Shown here piece after piece: positions 8,906-20,304 of a DNA stretch of 64,000 nucleotides. Numbering within the stretch: position 1 is the first letter of the stretch; each line of letters begins with the position of its first letter. The notes under the pieces were generated by a model. That model saw nothing but the letters and a program-made list of their open reading frames with translations. It made no database searches and had not been told where the DNA came from. A program made the position numbers and the translations under genes. Source of the DNA: Arthrobacter burdickii (GTDB lineage Bacteria; Actinomycetota; Actinomycetes; Actinomycetales; Micrococcaceae). The stretch spans positions 496,001 through 560,000 of the forward strand of contig NZ_JAROCG010000001.1 in assembly GCF_030433645.1 (NCBI RefSeq), given 5' to 3'.

Positions 8906-10408
8906 CTACTGCCCCGCTTCGGGCTTGAGAATGGGGAAGAGGATCGACTCGCGAATTCCGACGTTCGTGAAAAGCATCACGAGGCGGTCGATTCCGAGGC
9001 CGATACCGCCCATCGGAGGCGCCCCGTATTCGAGTGCCCGGAGGAAGTCCTCGTCCAATTGCATGGCCTCGTCGTCACCGGCGGCCGCCTGGCGGGACTG
9101 CTCGGTCAGGCGCTCCCGCTGGATGACGGGGTCGATGAGCTCGGAGAAGGCGGTGCCGCGCTCCATGCCTCCGATGATGAGGTCCCAGGCTTCGATCAGT
9201 CGCGGATCGTCGCGGTGCGGCCGGGCGAGCGGCTGGGCGGAGGGCGGGTAGTCGTAGACGAACGTCGGCTGGATGAGCGTGGGTTCCACAATCTCCGAGA
9301 ACAGCTCGAGCACCACCTTCTCGGCACCCCAGGCCGGGTCGAGCGAGACCTCGTGGCGCTCCGCGATCGAGCGGAGATCCTCGAGGCCCGTCTCCGGCGT
9401 GACGTCCTGCCCCACGGCCGCGGACAGCCCCGGGTAGACACCGAGCCACGCCCATTCACCGTCGAGGTCGATGGTGCCCTTCGCGGTCTCGATCGTGCGC
9501 GAGCCCAGGAGATCGGCGCACGCGAGGATCATCTCCTTCATGCGGTCCGCCATGACGAACTGGTCGGCGTAGGCCTCGTAGCACTCGAGCATGGTGAATT
9601 CGGGGCTGTGGGTGGAGTCGACGCCCTCGTTGCGGAAGATGCGCCCGATCTCGTACACCCGGTCGATCCCGCCGACGACGGCCCTCTTCAGGTACAGCTC
9701 CAGGGCGATCCGGAGGGTCATCTTCTGGTCGAACGCGTTGAGGTGCGTCTCGAAGGGACGGGCCGTCGCGCCGCCGTGGATCAGCTGCAGGATCGGCGTC
9801 TCCACCTCGATGTAGTCGCGGCGGTTCAGCGTCTCGCGGAGGGTGCGGGTGATCGCGGCGCGCGTGCGGACCATCTGGCGGGCTTCCTCGCGCACCATCA
9901 GGTCGACATAGCGCTGGCGCACGCGCGTCTCCTCGTTGACGCCCGCGTGCAGCGTGGGCAGCGGCCGGAGGGCCTTCGACGCCATGGTCCAGGAGTCCGC
10001 CATCACGGAGAGCTCCCCGCGGCGGGAGCTGATGACCTCGCCGTGCACCTGCACGTGGTCGCCGAGGTCCACGAGCGACTTCCACTCGGCGAGGCTGTCG
10101 GCGCCGATCTCGGCGAGGCTGAGCATGACCTGGAGCCGCGTGCCGTTGCCCTCCTGCAGCGTCGCGAAGCACAGCTTCCCCGAGTTGCGGATGAAGACCA
10201 CACGGCCCACGACGGCGACCTGCCGGCCGCTCGACTCCCCCGTCCCGAGGTCTGCGAACTGCTCCCGGACCTCCACGAGCGAGTGCGTCCGCTCCGGCTT
10301 GACGGGATACGGCTCCGTCCCGGCGTCGAGCAGGGCTGCGCGCTTCTGCAGCCGGAAGCGCATCTGCTCGTTGAGGTCGTCCGCGGGGAGGGTTTCGTCG
10401 TGAGTCAC
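8906..10408 (-). CDS. lysS: Lysyl-tRNA synthetase, class II
   Basis: LysS charges tRNA-Lys. The protein is about 500 aa. An N-terminal OB-fold anticodon-binding domain (VAVVGRVVFIRNSGKLCFATL) precedes the class II catalytic core. Motif 2 is visible at RIFRNEGVDSTHSPEFTMLE and motif 3 at GGIGLGIDRLVMLFT near the C-terminus. The GTG at 10408 has no Shine-Dalgarno; TAAACT (10422-10417 on the minus strand) stands eight bases before it, so a leaderless or near-leaderless transcript is likely. It follows panC by 58 bases. Confidence 0.95.
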   Translation of the reverse strand: MTHDETLPADDLNEQMRFRLQKRAALLDAGTEPYPVKPERTHSLVEVREQFADLGTGESSGRQVAVVGRVVFIRNSGKLCFATLQEGNGTRLQVMLSLAEIGADSLAEWKSLVDLGDHVQVHGEVISSRRGELSVMADSWTMASKALRPLPTLHAGVNEETRVRQRYVDLMVREEARQMVRTRAAITRTLRETLNRRDYIEVETPILQLIHGGATARPFETHLNAFDQKMTLRIALELYLKRAVVGGIDRVYEIGRIFRNEGVDSTHSPEFTMLECYEAYADQFVMADRMKEMILACADLLGSRTIETAKGTIDLDGEWAWLGVYPGLSAAVGQDVTPETGLEDLRSIAERHEVSLDPAWGAEKVVLELFSEIVEPTLIQPTFVYDYPPSAQPLARPHRDDPRLIEAWDLIIGGMERGTAFSELIDPVIQRERLTEQSRQAAAGDDEAMQLDEDFLRALEYGAPPMGGIGLGIDRLVMLFTNVGIRESILFPILKPEAGQ

Positions 10409-10466
10409 GGAAGACAAGTTTACGGCCCCCTGCCGGGCACGCGGTGTCTGCGGCCGGCGATGTGGG

Positions 10467-11393
10467 TCAGGCCACAACGGGCAGGACGATGTTGTCGATC
10501 AGGCGGACCGCACCCACCCGTGCCGCGACCACGGCGAGCGCTTCTCCTGTCCGATCCTCCCTCCGGGGAGTGAAGGACACCGGGTCGACGACGTCGAGGT
10601 AGTCGAGGTCCACCAGGTCCTCTGCCGCCACCTGGGCGCGGGCTCCCGCGAGGTCGAGGGGCTCGCCGCGGGCGGCACGGTCGCGCAGGGCGCCCAGCAC
10701 CCGGGACAGCACGAGGGCCGCGCGCCGCTCCTCGGGGCCGAGGAACCGGTTGCGGCTCGACAGGGCCAGCCCGTCGGCGTCGCGGACGATCGGGACGCCC
10801 TCGATGCGCACCGGCATGTTGAGGTCGAGCACCATGCGGCGGACGAGCGCGAGCTGCTGCGCGTCCTTCTCGCCGAAGTACGCGCGGTAGTCCGCGGTCG
10901 TCGCGGGCAGCCCGAGGTTGAGGAGCTTGGACACGACCGTCAGCATGCCGTCGAAGTGCCCGGGCCGCGACGCGCCCTCGAACACGGTGCCCATCCGGCC
11001 GGCGCCCACCCGGACCAGCGGCTCTCCGCCCGGGTACATGTCCTCCACCGACGGGGCGAAGACGACGTCCACCCCGCATCCGCCCAGGAGCCGGACGTCG
11101 TCGTCGAGCGTCCGCGGGTAGCGGTCGAGGTCGGCGGCGTCGCCGAACTGCAGGGGGTTCACGAAGATCGAGGCGACGACGACGTCGTTCGCGGCACGCG
11201 CGGTCCACGCGAGCGAGGCGTGGCCCGCGTGGAGGCCTCCCATGGTGGGCACGAGGCCCAGCGACGGCGGCCCTTCCGCCGCTCCCCGCCGGACCGCGGC
11301 CTGCTCGAGCAACCGGGTCGTCACCGCGCGGAGGTCGGCCGGAGTGGAGACGAGGAGGGGGGTCGCCGGGCTGTCGGGGCCGGTCGAGGTCAC
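10467..11393 (-). CDS. panC: Pantothenate synthetase
   Basis: PanC condenses pantoate with beta-alanine using ATP, the last step of pantothenate synthesis. The 308-aa protein shows [10 protein letters not shown] (the HxGH-type nucleotidyl-transferase signature), [17 protein letters not shown] and ALSSRNRFL, all diagnostic. I prefer the GTG at 11393, which has GAAGGA a suitable distance upstream, over the GTG at 11408, which has none. The adjacent DUF2520 gene is a frequent partner of panC in actinobacteria. Confidence 0.95.
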   Translation of the reverse strand: MTSTGPDSPATPLLVSTPADLRAVTTRLLEQAAVRRGAAEGPPSLGLVPTMGGLHAGHASLAWTARAANDVVVASIFVNPLQFGDAADLDRYPRTLDDDVRLLGGCGVDVVFAPSVEDMYPGGEPLVRVGAGRMGTVFEGASRPGHFDGMLTVVSKLLNLGLPATTADYRAYFGEKDAQQLALVRRMVLDLNMPVRIEGVPIVRDADGLALSSRNRFLGPEERRAALVLSRVLGALRDRAARGEPLDLAGARAQVAAEDLVDLDYLDVVDPVSFTPRREDRTGEALAVVAARVGAVRLIDNIVLPVVA

Positions 11394-11444
11394 GGGATGG
11401 TCCTTCACGGGTCGGGGGCGGGCGCGGGCGGCGCCGCGCAGGAG

Positions 11445-11480
11445 TGCTGGGAGAGGTGCTGGGCGGGTTGCTGGGCGGGT
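11445..11480. repeat. Three 12-bp tandem repeats after the DUF2520 gene
   Basis: The unit TGCTGGGCGGGT occurs twice exactly (11457-11468, 11469-11480) and once degenerate as TGCTGGGAGAGG (11445-11456). It lies 12 bases past the stop of the upstream minus-strand gene, in the panC leader. Confidence 0.85.
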
Positions 11481-11491
11481 CGGTCCCGGGA

Positions 11492-12442
11492 TCAGGACGG
11501 GGGGCCGGAAGCTCTGTCCGGCGGGCCGGGCGGACCCCCGGTGCCGCGGGCGTCGGCGAGCGCGGCGAGGATCGCCTCGGCCTGCGCCTGCGTGAGGACA
11601 CCCCGCTCGAGCGCCCGCAGCGCCGTGGCGCGTGCCATCCCGAGGTAGGCCTGGCGGGTGTCGGGGGCGTCGTGCGCCTCGAGGGCGGCCCGGTGCGCGC
11701 GGACCGTCTCGGCGTCACCCCGTGCCACCGGCCCCGTCAGCGCACCTTCCCCCGAGGACAGCGCGTTCTCGAGCGACGCCTTCATGAGCGGCCCGAGCAT
11801 GCGGTCGGGGTGCTGCACTCCGAGGTCGGCGAGGAGCTGCGCGGACTGCGCGGCGATCGTGACGAGGTGGTTCGAGGCGTGGGCGAGGGCCGCGTGGTAC
11901 AGCGCCCGCGACTCCTCCTCGATCACCACGGGCTCGCCGCCCATCTCCACGACGAGCGCCTGCGCGATCGGCAGCACCGCGGACGGTGCGGTGATCCCGA
12001 ACATGCTGTCCGGCAGGCGTCCGAGGTCGAGGCTCAGTCCGGTGAACGTCATGGCGGGGTGGATCGCCAGGGGGATGGCACCCGCCGCGCGTGCAGGGCC
12101 GAGTACTGCGGTGCCGTGACGGCCGGAGGTGTGGACCACGAGTTGCCCGGCCTGCCAGGCGTTGAGCTGGGCCAGGCCCTCGACCAGCGTCGGCAGGGCG
12201 TCGTCCGGCACCGCCAGCAGGACGAGTTCGGCGCGTTCGATGATGTCCGGGACCTCGAGCACCGGCACTCCGGGCAGGAGGTTCTCGGCACGTTCGCGGC
12301 TCGCCTCGGACACGGCGGAGACACCGACGACGGCATGTCCCGCGGATCGGAGGGCCGCGCCGAGGACCGCGCCGACCTTTCCGGCGCCGACGATCCCGAC
12401 GCCGAGCCTGCCGGGCCGGCGGGACGCTTCAGCGCTGGTCAT
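11492..12442 (-). CDS. Rossmann-like/DUF2520 dehydrogenase-type protein
   Basis: A 316-aa protein with an N-terminal dinucleotide-binding fold ([23 protein letters not shown], residues about 14-36) and a C-terminal helical DUF2520 domain (IHPAMTFTG, then [12 protein letters not shown]). The architecture resembles NADP-dependent 2-hydroxyacid or ketopantoate reductases. Sitting directly before panC, with no panE in view, it could supply ketopantoate reductase activity; this is an inference. It overlaps the preceding PH-domain gene by 14 bases and has GGGGAGGA upstream of the ATG. The tail ([17 protein letters not shown]) is low complexity. Confidence 0.82.
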   Translation of the reverse strand: MTSAEASRRPGRLGVGIVGAGKVGAVLGAALRSAGHAVVGVSAVSEASRERAENLLPGVPVLEVPDIIERAELVLLAVPDDALPTLVEGLAQLNAWQAGQLVVHTSGRHGTAVLGPARAAGAIPLAIHPAMTFTGLSLDLGRLPDSMFGITAPSAVLPIAQALVVEMGGEPVVIEEESRALYHAALAHASNHLVTIAAQSAQLLADLGVQHPDRMLGPLMKASLENALSSGEGALTGPVARGDAETVRAHRAALEAHDAPDTRQAYLGMARATALRALERGVLTQAQAEAILAALADARGTGGPPGPPDRASGPPS

Positions 12443-14021
12443 CGGCGGGTTCCTCCCCTTGAGCGGCTGCGGGTGCGTACACCGGCGCCTCGGGCAGGAC
12501 GTCCGGGACGGGACCCTGCGCGGAGGGCTCCGCCGGGCGGGTTTTCATCCACTGCTCGGGCCCGCTGCGGCGCCGGGCCTCCGCTGCCCGCACCGCCTGG
12601 CCGTGGAACAGCTCCCACGCGCCGGCGGAGTCGACCAGGGAGACGCGCGGAGTGACCGGGCCCGGAGTCGTCTGGAACTGCAGGTTTGATACCCGGAAGC
12701 GGCGATCGATCGGACCCTGCTCGATCGACAAGGACTGGGTCCGCTCGTGCGGCACGACGACGAGTTGCCGCCACAGCGCGCCCGAGCGCAGGAGGAGGGC
12801 CGTGCGCGTCACCGCGAAGCCGTTGCGCCGCCATGCCAGCGGTGCGAGCCATCGTGCGCGGCGCGGGCTGGTGAGAAAGCCCTCCTCACCGTCGCGGCCC
12901 GTCATCCCGGCGGAGAAGACCTCGACGGGACGGAGTGTCCCCGGATCGGGCAGGACGAGGGCCAGGATCTGCAGCACCTCGTCGCGGGTGCCGACGGGGA
13001 GCAGGGTGGTGCGTGCCTGCCCCTCGGTGGAAGCGGACAGCCCGTACCCCGCCACGTTCCCCGTGACGCGGTACCACCCCTTCAGGCGCCACAGCGGGGA
13101 CTGCACGATGCCCAGAGCCTGCACCCGTCCCGGAGGAACGGTCTGCGCACGGGTGTCCAGCAGGCCGTAGCGAAGCCGGATGCCGTCGGGCGAGGTGGCG
13201 GCGCGGAAGTTGTAGCCCGTGTTCAGCGCGGACCAGTAGGAGCCCCCGACGCCGATGAGGACGGGGATGAACGACGTCGCGATGATCGGCGTGCGGAACA
13301 CCACGCCGAGGGTGATGACGACGGCGGCCGCCACGACCAGCGCGATCGTCGTCCCGGACAGGACCGCGGCACCGAGGACGCGGGCGGGCGGAATCACCAC
13401 GACCTCACGTTCGGGGGCCTCGACGGCCTCCTCCGGGTGCTCCGGGTCCGTTACGCCCGCTGCGCGCGCGAGGATGGTGGCGCGCAGCTTCCGCGCGTCG
13501 TCGAGCTTCAGGAACGCGAGGCGTACCGCGGATTCCCCCGCGTCGGCCACCTCGAACTTGAGCTCGGCGAGCCCGAAGATCCGGGCGAGGAAGGGCTGGA
13601 CGATGTCGATGGCCTGGACCCTGTCCAGGCGCGCCTGCCGCTGCTGCCGGAACACGACGCCGGAGTGCACGCGCACGTGCTCGGCGGTCACCTGGTACCG
13701 CGTGAAGTACCAGGAGACGAAGAAGGCGGCCGCGATGACGAGGACCACGCCGAGCACGACCCCTGCCGCCAGGAGGAGGCCGACACCCTCGGGCAGGGGG
13801 CTGCGTCCCCTCGTCCCGGCGTCGAAGAGTCCCTCGAACCAGTCCCTGCCCACGAAGTAGACGATGGCAGCCAGTGCGATCCAGCCGCGCACGAGCGGGG
13901 AGATGAAATGGACACGCTGCCAGGCATCCCCGGAGTGGTCAACGGGGCCCGGTTGTCCTGCTCCCTCGGCCCCCTCGGATCCGGGGGTCGCCGGGCCGCC
14001 GGACGGTTCGTGCGCCGTCAC
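12429..14021 (-). CDS. Large membrane protein with bacterial PH domains (YdbT-like)
   Basis: A 530-aa membrane protein. After a hydrophilic N-terminus come two transmembrane segments near residues 40-105, a bPH2 domain (YQVTAEHVRVHSGVVFRQQRQARLDRVQAIDIVQ), a second membrane pair (VLSGTTIALVVAAAVVI and a following helix), and one or two further PH-like domains (GIRLRYGLLDTRAQTVPPGRVQALGI, and the C-terminal WRRNGFAVTRTALLLRSG). This matches Bacillus YdbT, whose role is unclear. The GTG overlaps the TGA of the smaller PH-domain gene, so the two are coupled and probably form one complex. Confidence 0.85.
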   Translation of the reverse strand: MTAHEPSGGPATPGSEGAEGAGQPGPVDHSGDAWQRVHFISPLVRGWIALAAIVYFVGRDWFEGLFDAGTRGRSPLPEGVGLLLAAGVVLGVVLVIAAAFFVSWYFTRYQVTAEHVRVHSGVVFRQQRQARLDRVQAIDIVQPFLARIFGLAELKFEVADAGESAVRLAFLKLDDARKLRATILARAAGVTDPEHPEEAVEAPEREVVVIPPARVLGAAVLSGTTIALVVAAAVVITLGVVFRTPIIATSFIPVLIGVGGSYWSALNTGYNFRAATSPDGIRLRYGLLDTRAQTVPPGRVQALGIVQSPLWRLKGWYRVTGNVAGYGLSASTEGQARTTLLPVGTRDEVLQILALVLPDPGTLRPVEVFSAGMTGRDGEEGFLTSPRRARWLAPLAWRRNGFAVTRTALLLRSGALWRQLVVVPHERTQSLSIEQGPIDRRFRVSNLQFQTTPGPVTPRVSLVDSAGAWELFHGQAVRAAEARRRSGPEQWMKTRPAEPSAQGPVPDVLPEAPVYAPAAAQGEEPADDQR

Positions 14022-14533
14022 AGCCCGGCCAGCCGAGCTTCTCCCCGCGCCGACAACTGCTCGCGCAGCCTCGTGCCCTCCTCGGTGGGCAGCCCGGGAA
14101 GGGAGGCGTTCGTGGCGGGGGACGCGGTGTGCAGCTTCAGCGTGCAGATCCCGAAGGCGCGCTCGAGGGGCCCGACGGAGACGTCGACGTACTGCATGCG
14201 GCCGTACGGCACCACCAGGGTGCGCTGGAAGAAGACTCCCTGGCGCAGGAGGAGGTCCTCGTCGCGCTCCGCGTAGCCGATCGCGGCGACCTGGCGCGGG
14301 AGCAGGAGGCCCCGCCAGACCGCGATGACCAGCACGACGGCGGGCAGGCCCGCTGCCACCCCCAGGGGCGGGAAGGATTCCCAGGCGCCCGTGAGGCGGA
14401 GGACCAGCGGGATGCTGCACAGGACCACCCAGATCAGGGACCCGATGAGCCAGCCGAGCAGCCGGACGCGCAGGTACTTCGGGGATACCCGGGCCCACTG
14501 GAGTCCGGAGGGGTCGATCGGTTCCCTAGGCAT
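14018..14533 (-). CDS. PH-domain membrane protein (YdbS-like)
   Basis: A 171-aa protein with two transmembrane helices (about residues 22-45 and 52-75) and one bacterial PH domain containing IGYAERDEDLLLRQGVFFQRTLVVPYGRMQYVDV. This is the small partner of the larger YdbT-like protein encoded directly downstream. The ATG lies inside the end of the DUF3180 gene (8-base overlap). Function not known; the family is membrane-bound. Confidence 0.86.
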   Translation of the reverse strand: MPREPIDPSGLQWARVSPKYLRVRLLGWLIGSLIWVVLCSIPLVLRLTGAWESFPPLGVAAGLPAVVLVIAVWRGLLLPRQVAAIGYAERDEDLLLRQGVFFQRTLVVPYGRMQYVDVSVGPLERAFGICTLKLHTASPATNASLPGLPTEEGTRLREQLSARGEARLAGL

Positions 14534-15011
14534 ATTCCCCCTCGCTGTGGCCCGGAGCGCCCGTGCCGTCGTCGTCCGGAGGAAGTTTGCAGAAGTCCTC
14601 GACCACCAATCCCACCATAATCATCAGGGTTCCGCCCACCATGAGTGCCACGGATCCCCAGAGGGGTGCTGTGGTGGAGCGGACCGACAGCAGCGTCAGC
14701 TGGTCCACGAAGATGCCCGCGTGCCAGCCGAGGCTGAGCGCGCCCGCATAGGCGCAGGCCTGGGCGAGGACCAGGGTACGGGTCGCGAGGATCGGGTCGA
14801 GGGGCCGGTCCCGCTTGCCGTTGCGCCACTGGAGGACACGGCGCCCGAACACCAGGGTGATGGCGATGATCACGGCGGTGGTGACGAGGGAGGTCAGCGG
14901 CAGGGTCGGCGTGCCGTAGCCGTTGCGGGTGGCGAGCCAGTTGACCAGCCAGCCGGTGAATCCGGCCACCAGGCCCACCAGGGCCAGCCAGCGGAACCGA
15001 AGGGAGTTCAC
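14526..15011 (-). CDS. DUF3180 four-helix membrane protein
   Basis: A 161-aa integral membrane protein with four predicted helices (about residues 8-28, 37-58, 80-100 and 115-137) and a charged C-terminal tail. It fits DUF3180, an actinobacteria-restricted family usually encoded straight after folK, as here (six bases separate them). No biochemical role is known. Confidence 0.85.
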   Translation of the reverse strand: MNSLRFRWLALVGLVAGFTGWLVNWLATRNGYGTPTLPLTSLVTTAVIIAITLVFGRRVLQWRNGKRDRPLDPILATRTLVLAQACAYAGALSLGWHAGIFVDQLTLLSVRSTTAPLWGSVALMVGGTLMIMVGLVVEDFCKLPPDDDGTGAPGHSEGEYA

Positions 15012-15017
15012 GGTTTC

Positions 15018-15509
15018 CTAGACTTCCTCGAAGGGCACCAGGCCCGCGATGTCCTCGGCTTCCGAGGCCAGCTCGGCCACGGGGCGGCCTGCCAGTTCCG
15101 CTCCCGCATCCATCCAGGCCCAGGGCTGCAGCACGAAGGCGCGCGAGGCCGCGCGGGGGTGCGGGATCGTCAGGGACTCGTCGTCGGACGTCCAGGTCCC
15201 GTAGGTGATGATGTCGACGTCGAGCGTGCGGGGGCCCCAGCGCACCGTGCGCTTGCGGTGGTGCTTGTCCTCCACGGACTGGCAGTGGGCGAGGAGCTCG
15301 TACGGGCCGAGGTCCGTCTCCACCTCGACCACCATGTTGAGGTAGTCGGGCTGCTCCGGGCCTCCCACGGGCTTCGTCCGCACCACGGGCGAGACCGCGT
15401 GGAGGCGCACGTGCTCCGATTCCACGAGGTCGGCGACGGCCAGCATCAGGGTGTCGCTGCTGGCACCGAGGTTGCTGCCCAGGGCGAGCACGGACCGCAC
15501 GGTGCTCAC
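15018..15509 (-). CDS. folK: 6-hydroxymethyl-dihydropterin pyrophosphokinase
   Basis: HPPK transfers pyrophosphate from ATP to 6-hydroxymethyl-dihydropterin. The 163-aa protein has the ALGSNLGASSDTL start, VVRTKPVGGPEQPDYLNMVVEVET, and the HPPK signature RWGPRTLDVDIITYG with its metal-binding Asp residues. The GTG overlaps the folB stop by four bases. Part of the folE-folP-folB-folK operon. Confidence 0.97.
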   Translation of the reverse strand: MSTVRSVLALGSNLGASSDTLMLAVADLVESEHVRLHAVSPVVRTKPVGGPEQPDYLNMVVEVETDLGPYELLAHCQSVEDKHHRKRTVRWGPRTLDVDIITYGTWTSDDESLTIPHPRAASRAFVLQPWAWMDAGAELAGRPVAELASEAEDIAGLVPFEEV

Positions 15510-15913
15510 GCCCGGCTCCTGCGCAGGGTCACGGCGACGTCGCCGAACGGCACCGCGATGGGGGCCTTCGGCTTGTGGACGGTGACGTCGACGGCGGCCA
15601 CGGGGAAGGATCCCAGGACCGCGGCGGCGATGGTCTCGGCGAGGGCTTCGATGAGGTCGAAGGGTGCGCCGGCGATGATGCCGTGGACCAGTTCGGCGAC
15701 CTCGCCGTAGTGCGCGGTCCGGGCGAGGTCGTCGCTGGTCCCTGCGGGCTGCAGGTCCAGGTGGAGCACGAGGTCCACGACGAAGGGCTGCCCGTCGCGC
15801 CGCTCGTGGTCGAAGACTCCGTGGTAGCCCTTGGCGGTGATACCCGTCAGCTCCACCGTGTCGAGCAGGCCCGAGGGCGAACCGGTACGGCCCGGCGCGG
15901 GGTGTCCGCTCAC
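15506..15913 (-). CDS. folB: Dihydroneopterin aldolase
   Basis: FolB cleaves 7,8-dihydroneopterin to 6-hydroxymethyl-dihydropterin and glycolaldehyde. The core of the 135-aa protein starts at DTVELTGITAKGYHGVFDHERRDGQPFVVDL, the usual N-terminal block, with the conserved Glu in LIEALAETIA and Lys in VHKPKAPI. The first 17 residues are additional to the family core. The GTG overlaps the folP stop (GTGA), so the genes are coupled. Confidence 0.96.
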   Translation of the reverse strand: MSGHPAPGRTGSPSGLLDTVELTGITAKGYHGVFDHERRDGQPFVVDLVLHLDLQPAGTSDDLARTAHYGEVAELVHGIIAGAPFDLIEALAETIAAAVLGSFPVAAVDVTVHKPKAPIAVPFGDVAVTLRRSRA

Positions 15914-16821
15914 CGTCGCGGGCCTATGGCAGCGGCGACCTTGACGGCGTCGAGCGTCGCGGCAGGGTCATGGACCCGCACGCCCCATGCGCCGGCGGCG
16001 GCGGCCAGGCTGGCGACCGCGAGTGAGGCGTAGTCGCGCTCGGCCGGGGCCGCGGCCTTTCCGGCCGAGGTCAGGAGCGTGCCGAGGAACCGCTTGCGGG
16101 ACGCGCCGACGAGCAGGCGGTGGCCGAGCGCGGTGAAGGCGTCGAGGTCGCGGAGGATCGCCCAGTTGTGCTCGTCCGTCTTCGCGAAGCCCAGTCCCGG
16201 GTCGAGGATGATCTGGTCGGCGGCGACACCGGCGGCGACGAAGCGGTCCCGCAGTTCGACGAGTTCCGCCACCACGTCGGAGACGACGTCGTCGTAGTGC
16301 GCCAGGCCGTCCATGGTCGCCGCGGTCCCCCGGCGATGCGTCAGGATGTACGGGACGCGACGCTCGGCGACGAGGGCCGGCATCGCGGGATCGTACTCCG
16401 CTCCGGAGATGTCGTTGATGATGGCCGCTCCGGCGTCGAGGGCCTGCCGGGCGGTCTCCGCGTGCATGGTGTCGATGCTGACGAGGGCCCCGGCCTTCAC
16501 GAGTGCCCCCACGACGGGAAGCACCCGGGTCAGCTCCTCCTCGACCGACACCTGCCGGGCGTTGGGGCGCGTGGACTCGCCGCCGACGTCGATGATGTCC
16601 GCGCCGCCGTAGTGCATCCGCAGGCCATGGCTGATCGCGTCGTCGGTGGTGGCGTACCTGCCGCCGTCACTGAAGGAGTCGGGCGTGACGTTCAGGATCC
16701 CCAGCACGACGGCGCGGTCCGCGGGAAGGTCCCCGACGGCCTTGGCCACGCGGACGGGCCGGATCACCGGCAGCGGTGAGGTCGACGGCCCTGTTCCGGG
16801 CGCTGCGGCGAGAGAATCCAT
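15910..16821 (-). CDS. folP: Dihydropteroate synthase
   Basis: DHPS joins p-aminobenzoate to hydroxymethyl-dihydropterin pyrophosphate and is the sulfonamide target. The 303-aa protein shows VLGILNVTPDSFSDGG, IIDVGGESTRPNA, ISGAEYDP, LDPGLGFAKTDEHN and GASRKRFLG, the standard order of TIM-barrel loop motifs. It starts nine bases after the folE stop. Confidence 0.97.
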   Translation of the reverse strand: MDSLAAAPGTGPSTSPLPVIRPVRVAKAVGDLPADRAVVLGILNVTPDSFSDGGRYATTDDAISHGLRMHYGGADIIDVGGESTRPNARQVSVEEELTRVLPVVGALVKAGALVSIDTMHAETARQALDAGAAIINDISGAEYDPAMPALVAERRVPYILTHRRGTAATMDGLAHYDDVVSDVVAELVELRDRFVAAGVAADQIILDPGLGFAKTDEHNWAILRDLDAFTALGHRLLVGASRKRFLGTLLTSAGKAAAPAERDYASLAVASLAAAAGAWGVRVHDPAATLDAVKVAAAIGPRR

Positions 16822-16830
16822 AGGGGTGTC

Positions 16831-17448
16831 CTACCTTCCGAGTATGAGGCTCATGGCCTCGGCACGCGTCGCCGTCTCGCGGATCTGGCCGCGGACGGCG
16901 GACGTGACGGTCTTCGCGCCGGGCTTCCTGATCCCGCGCATCGACATGCACATGTGTTCGCATTCGATGACGACGATCGCGCCCTTGGGTTTCAGGTGTT
17001 CCATCATCGCATCGACGATCTGCGTCGTCAGCCGTTCCTGGATCTGTGGGCGACGCGCATAGACCTCGACCAGGCGCGCGAGCTTGCTCAGGCCGGTGAC
17101 CCGGCCGTCCTCGGACGGGATGTAGCCGACGTGGGCGGAACCGTGGAACGGCACGAGGTGGTGCTCGCACGTGGAGTAGAACGGGATGTCCTTCACCAGC
17201 ACGAGTTCCTGGTGGTTCAGGTCGAACGAGGTCGAGAGGACCTCCCCCGCGTCCTGGTGCAGGCCGGCGAACATCTCCGCGTACGCCTTCGCCACGCGCT
17301 TGGGGGTGTCGAGCAGGCCGTCACGGTCCGGGTCCTCCCCGATCGCGGCGAGGATCTCCCGGACCGCCCGCTGGATACGGTCCTGGTCCACGGGCGATCC
17401 CACGGCCACCAGGGCGGCTTCCACCACCTCGTCGTCGAAATCAGTCAT
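16831..17448 (-). CDS. folE: GTP cyclohydrolase I
   Basis: FolE converts GTP to 7,8-dihydroneopterin triphosphate, the first step of folate synthesis. The 205-aa protein has [20 protein letters not shown] with the zinc-binding Cys and His residues, [22 protein letters not shown], and the second zinc Cys in IECEHMCM. The ATG at 17448 has AGGGAG seven bases upstream, which decides against the start eight codons earlier. Confidence 0.97.
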   Translation of the reverse strand: MTDFDDEVVEAALVAVGSPVDQDRIQRAVREILAAIGEDPDRDGLLDTPKRVAKAYAEMFAGLHQDAGEVLSTSFDLNHQELVLVKDIPFYSTCEHHLVPFHGSAHVGYIPSEDGRVTGLSKLARLVEVYARRPQIQERLTTQIVDAMMEHLKPKGAIVVIECEHMCMSMRGIRKPGAKTVTSAVRGQIRETATRAEAMSLILGR

Positions 17449-17476
17449 GGGTATCTCCCTCTGGTCGGGCACTGCT

Positions 17477-17502
17477 CACCGGCGGCCCTGTGGCCGCCGG
17501 TG
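17477..17502 (-). terminator. Hairpin between ftsH and folE
   Basis: CACCGGCGGCC and GGCCGCCGGTG form a perfect 11-bp stem with the loop CTGT, 14 bases past the ftsH stop. No U tract follows, so read-through into folE is possible. Confidence 0.6.
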
Positions 17503-17515
17503 TGTCGCTGCGGGA

Positions 17516-19573
<2,058 letters not shown>

Positions 19574-19749
19574 ACGTCTCAGGGCGGCAAACCCTGTCCC
19601 TCCTGCTGATGCAAGTAACAATGTGCGGGCGCACTGCTGTGCGGGTGCCCTTTAAGCACCTCAACATATACACCGTCTGCGATTCACCACGCGCGGATTG
19701 CGCCGATAGTTCCCTCTTGGCGTAGTACCGGCATGCAGCGGGGGATGTC

Positions 19750-20301
19750 CTATTCGTAGACGTGGGGTGCCAGCGTGCCGATGAAATCGAGGTTGCGGTA
19801 CTTCTCCGCGAAGTCGAGTCCGTACCCGACGACGAATTCATTGGGGATGTCGTAGCCCACGTACTTGACGTCGATATCGACCTTCGCGGCATCGGGCTTG
19901 CGCAGGAGCGTGCAGATCTCGACCGACGCGGGACCGCGGGACAGGAGGTTCGCCTTGAGCCAGGACAGGGTCAGGCCGGAGTCGATGATGTCCTCGGCGA
20001 TCAGGACGTGCTTGCCCATGAGGTCCGTCTCGAGGTCCTTGAGGATGCGCACGACGCCGGACGACTGGGTCCCCGATCCGTACGACGAGACCGCCATCCA
20101 GTCCATCGTGATGTGGGAGTGGAGCGCCCGCGCGAGGTCGGCCATCACCATGACCGCACCCTTGAGGACACCCACGAGGAGGATGTCCCGGCCCTGGTAG
20201 TCGGCATCGATCTGCTCCGCCAGTTCGTTGATCCGCTGCTGGATCTCCTCCCTGGTGTAGAGGACGTGCTTGAGATCTGACTGGACGTCGTTGGAATCCA
20301 C
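19750..20301 (-). CDS. hpt: Hypoxanthine phosphoribosyltransferase
   Basis: Salvages hypoxanthine and guanine to IMP and GMP using PRPP. The 183-aa protein has the PRPP-binding motif [17 protein letters not shown], the flexible-loop [11 protein letters not shown], and [17 protein letters not shown]. The GTG start has AGGAG six bases upstream, formed by the last codons of tilS, whose stop lies three bases before the start. This tilS-hpt-ftsH order is conserved in many bacteria. Confidence 0.96.
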   Translation of the reverse strand: MDSNDVQSDLKHVLYTREEIQQRINELAEQIDADYQGRDILLVGVLKGAVMVMADLARALHSHITMDWMAVSSYGSGTQSSGVVRILKDLETDLMGKHVLIAEDIIDSGLTLSWLKANLLSRGPASVEICTLLRKPDAAKVDIDVKYVGYDIPNEFVVGYGLDFAEKYRNLDFIGTLAPHVYE

Positions 20302-20304
20302 CGA

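Noticed and set aside
10918..11648. CRISPR-like array or mobile element in the panC region
   Set aside because: Only three 12-bp direct units without spacers are present; there is no repeat-spacer pattern and no cas or transposase gene in the window.
12429..14498. A 689-codon reading spanning both PH-domain genes
   Set aside because: The upstream part is an out-of-frame translation of the small PH-domain gene; the GTG at 14021 is the real start.
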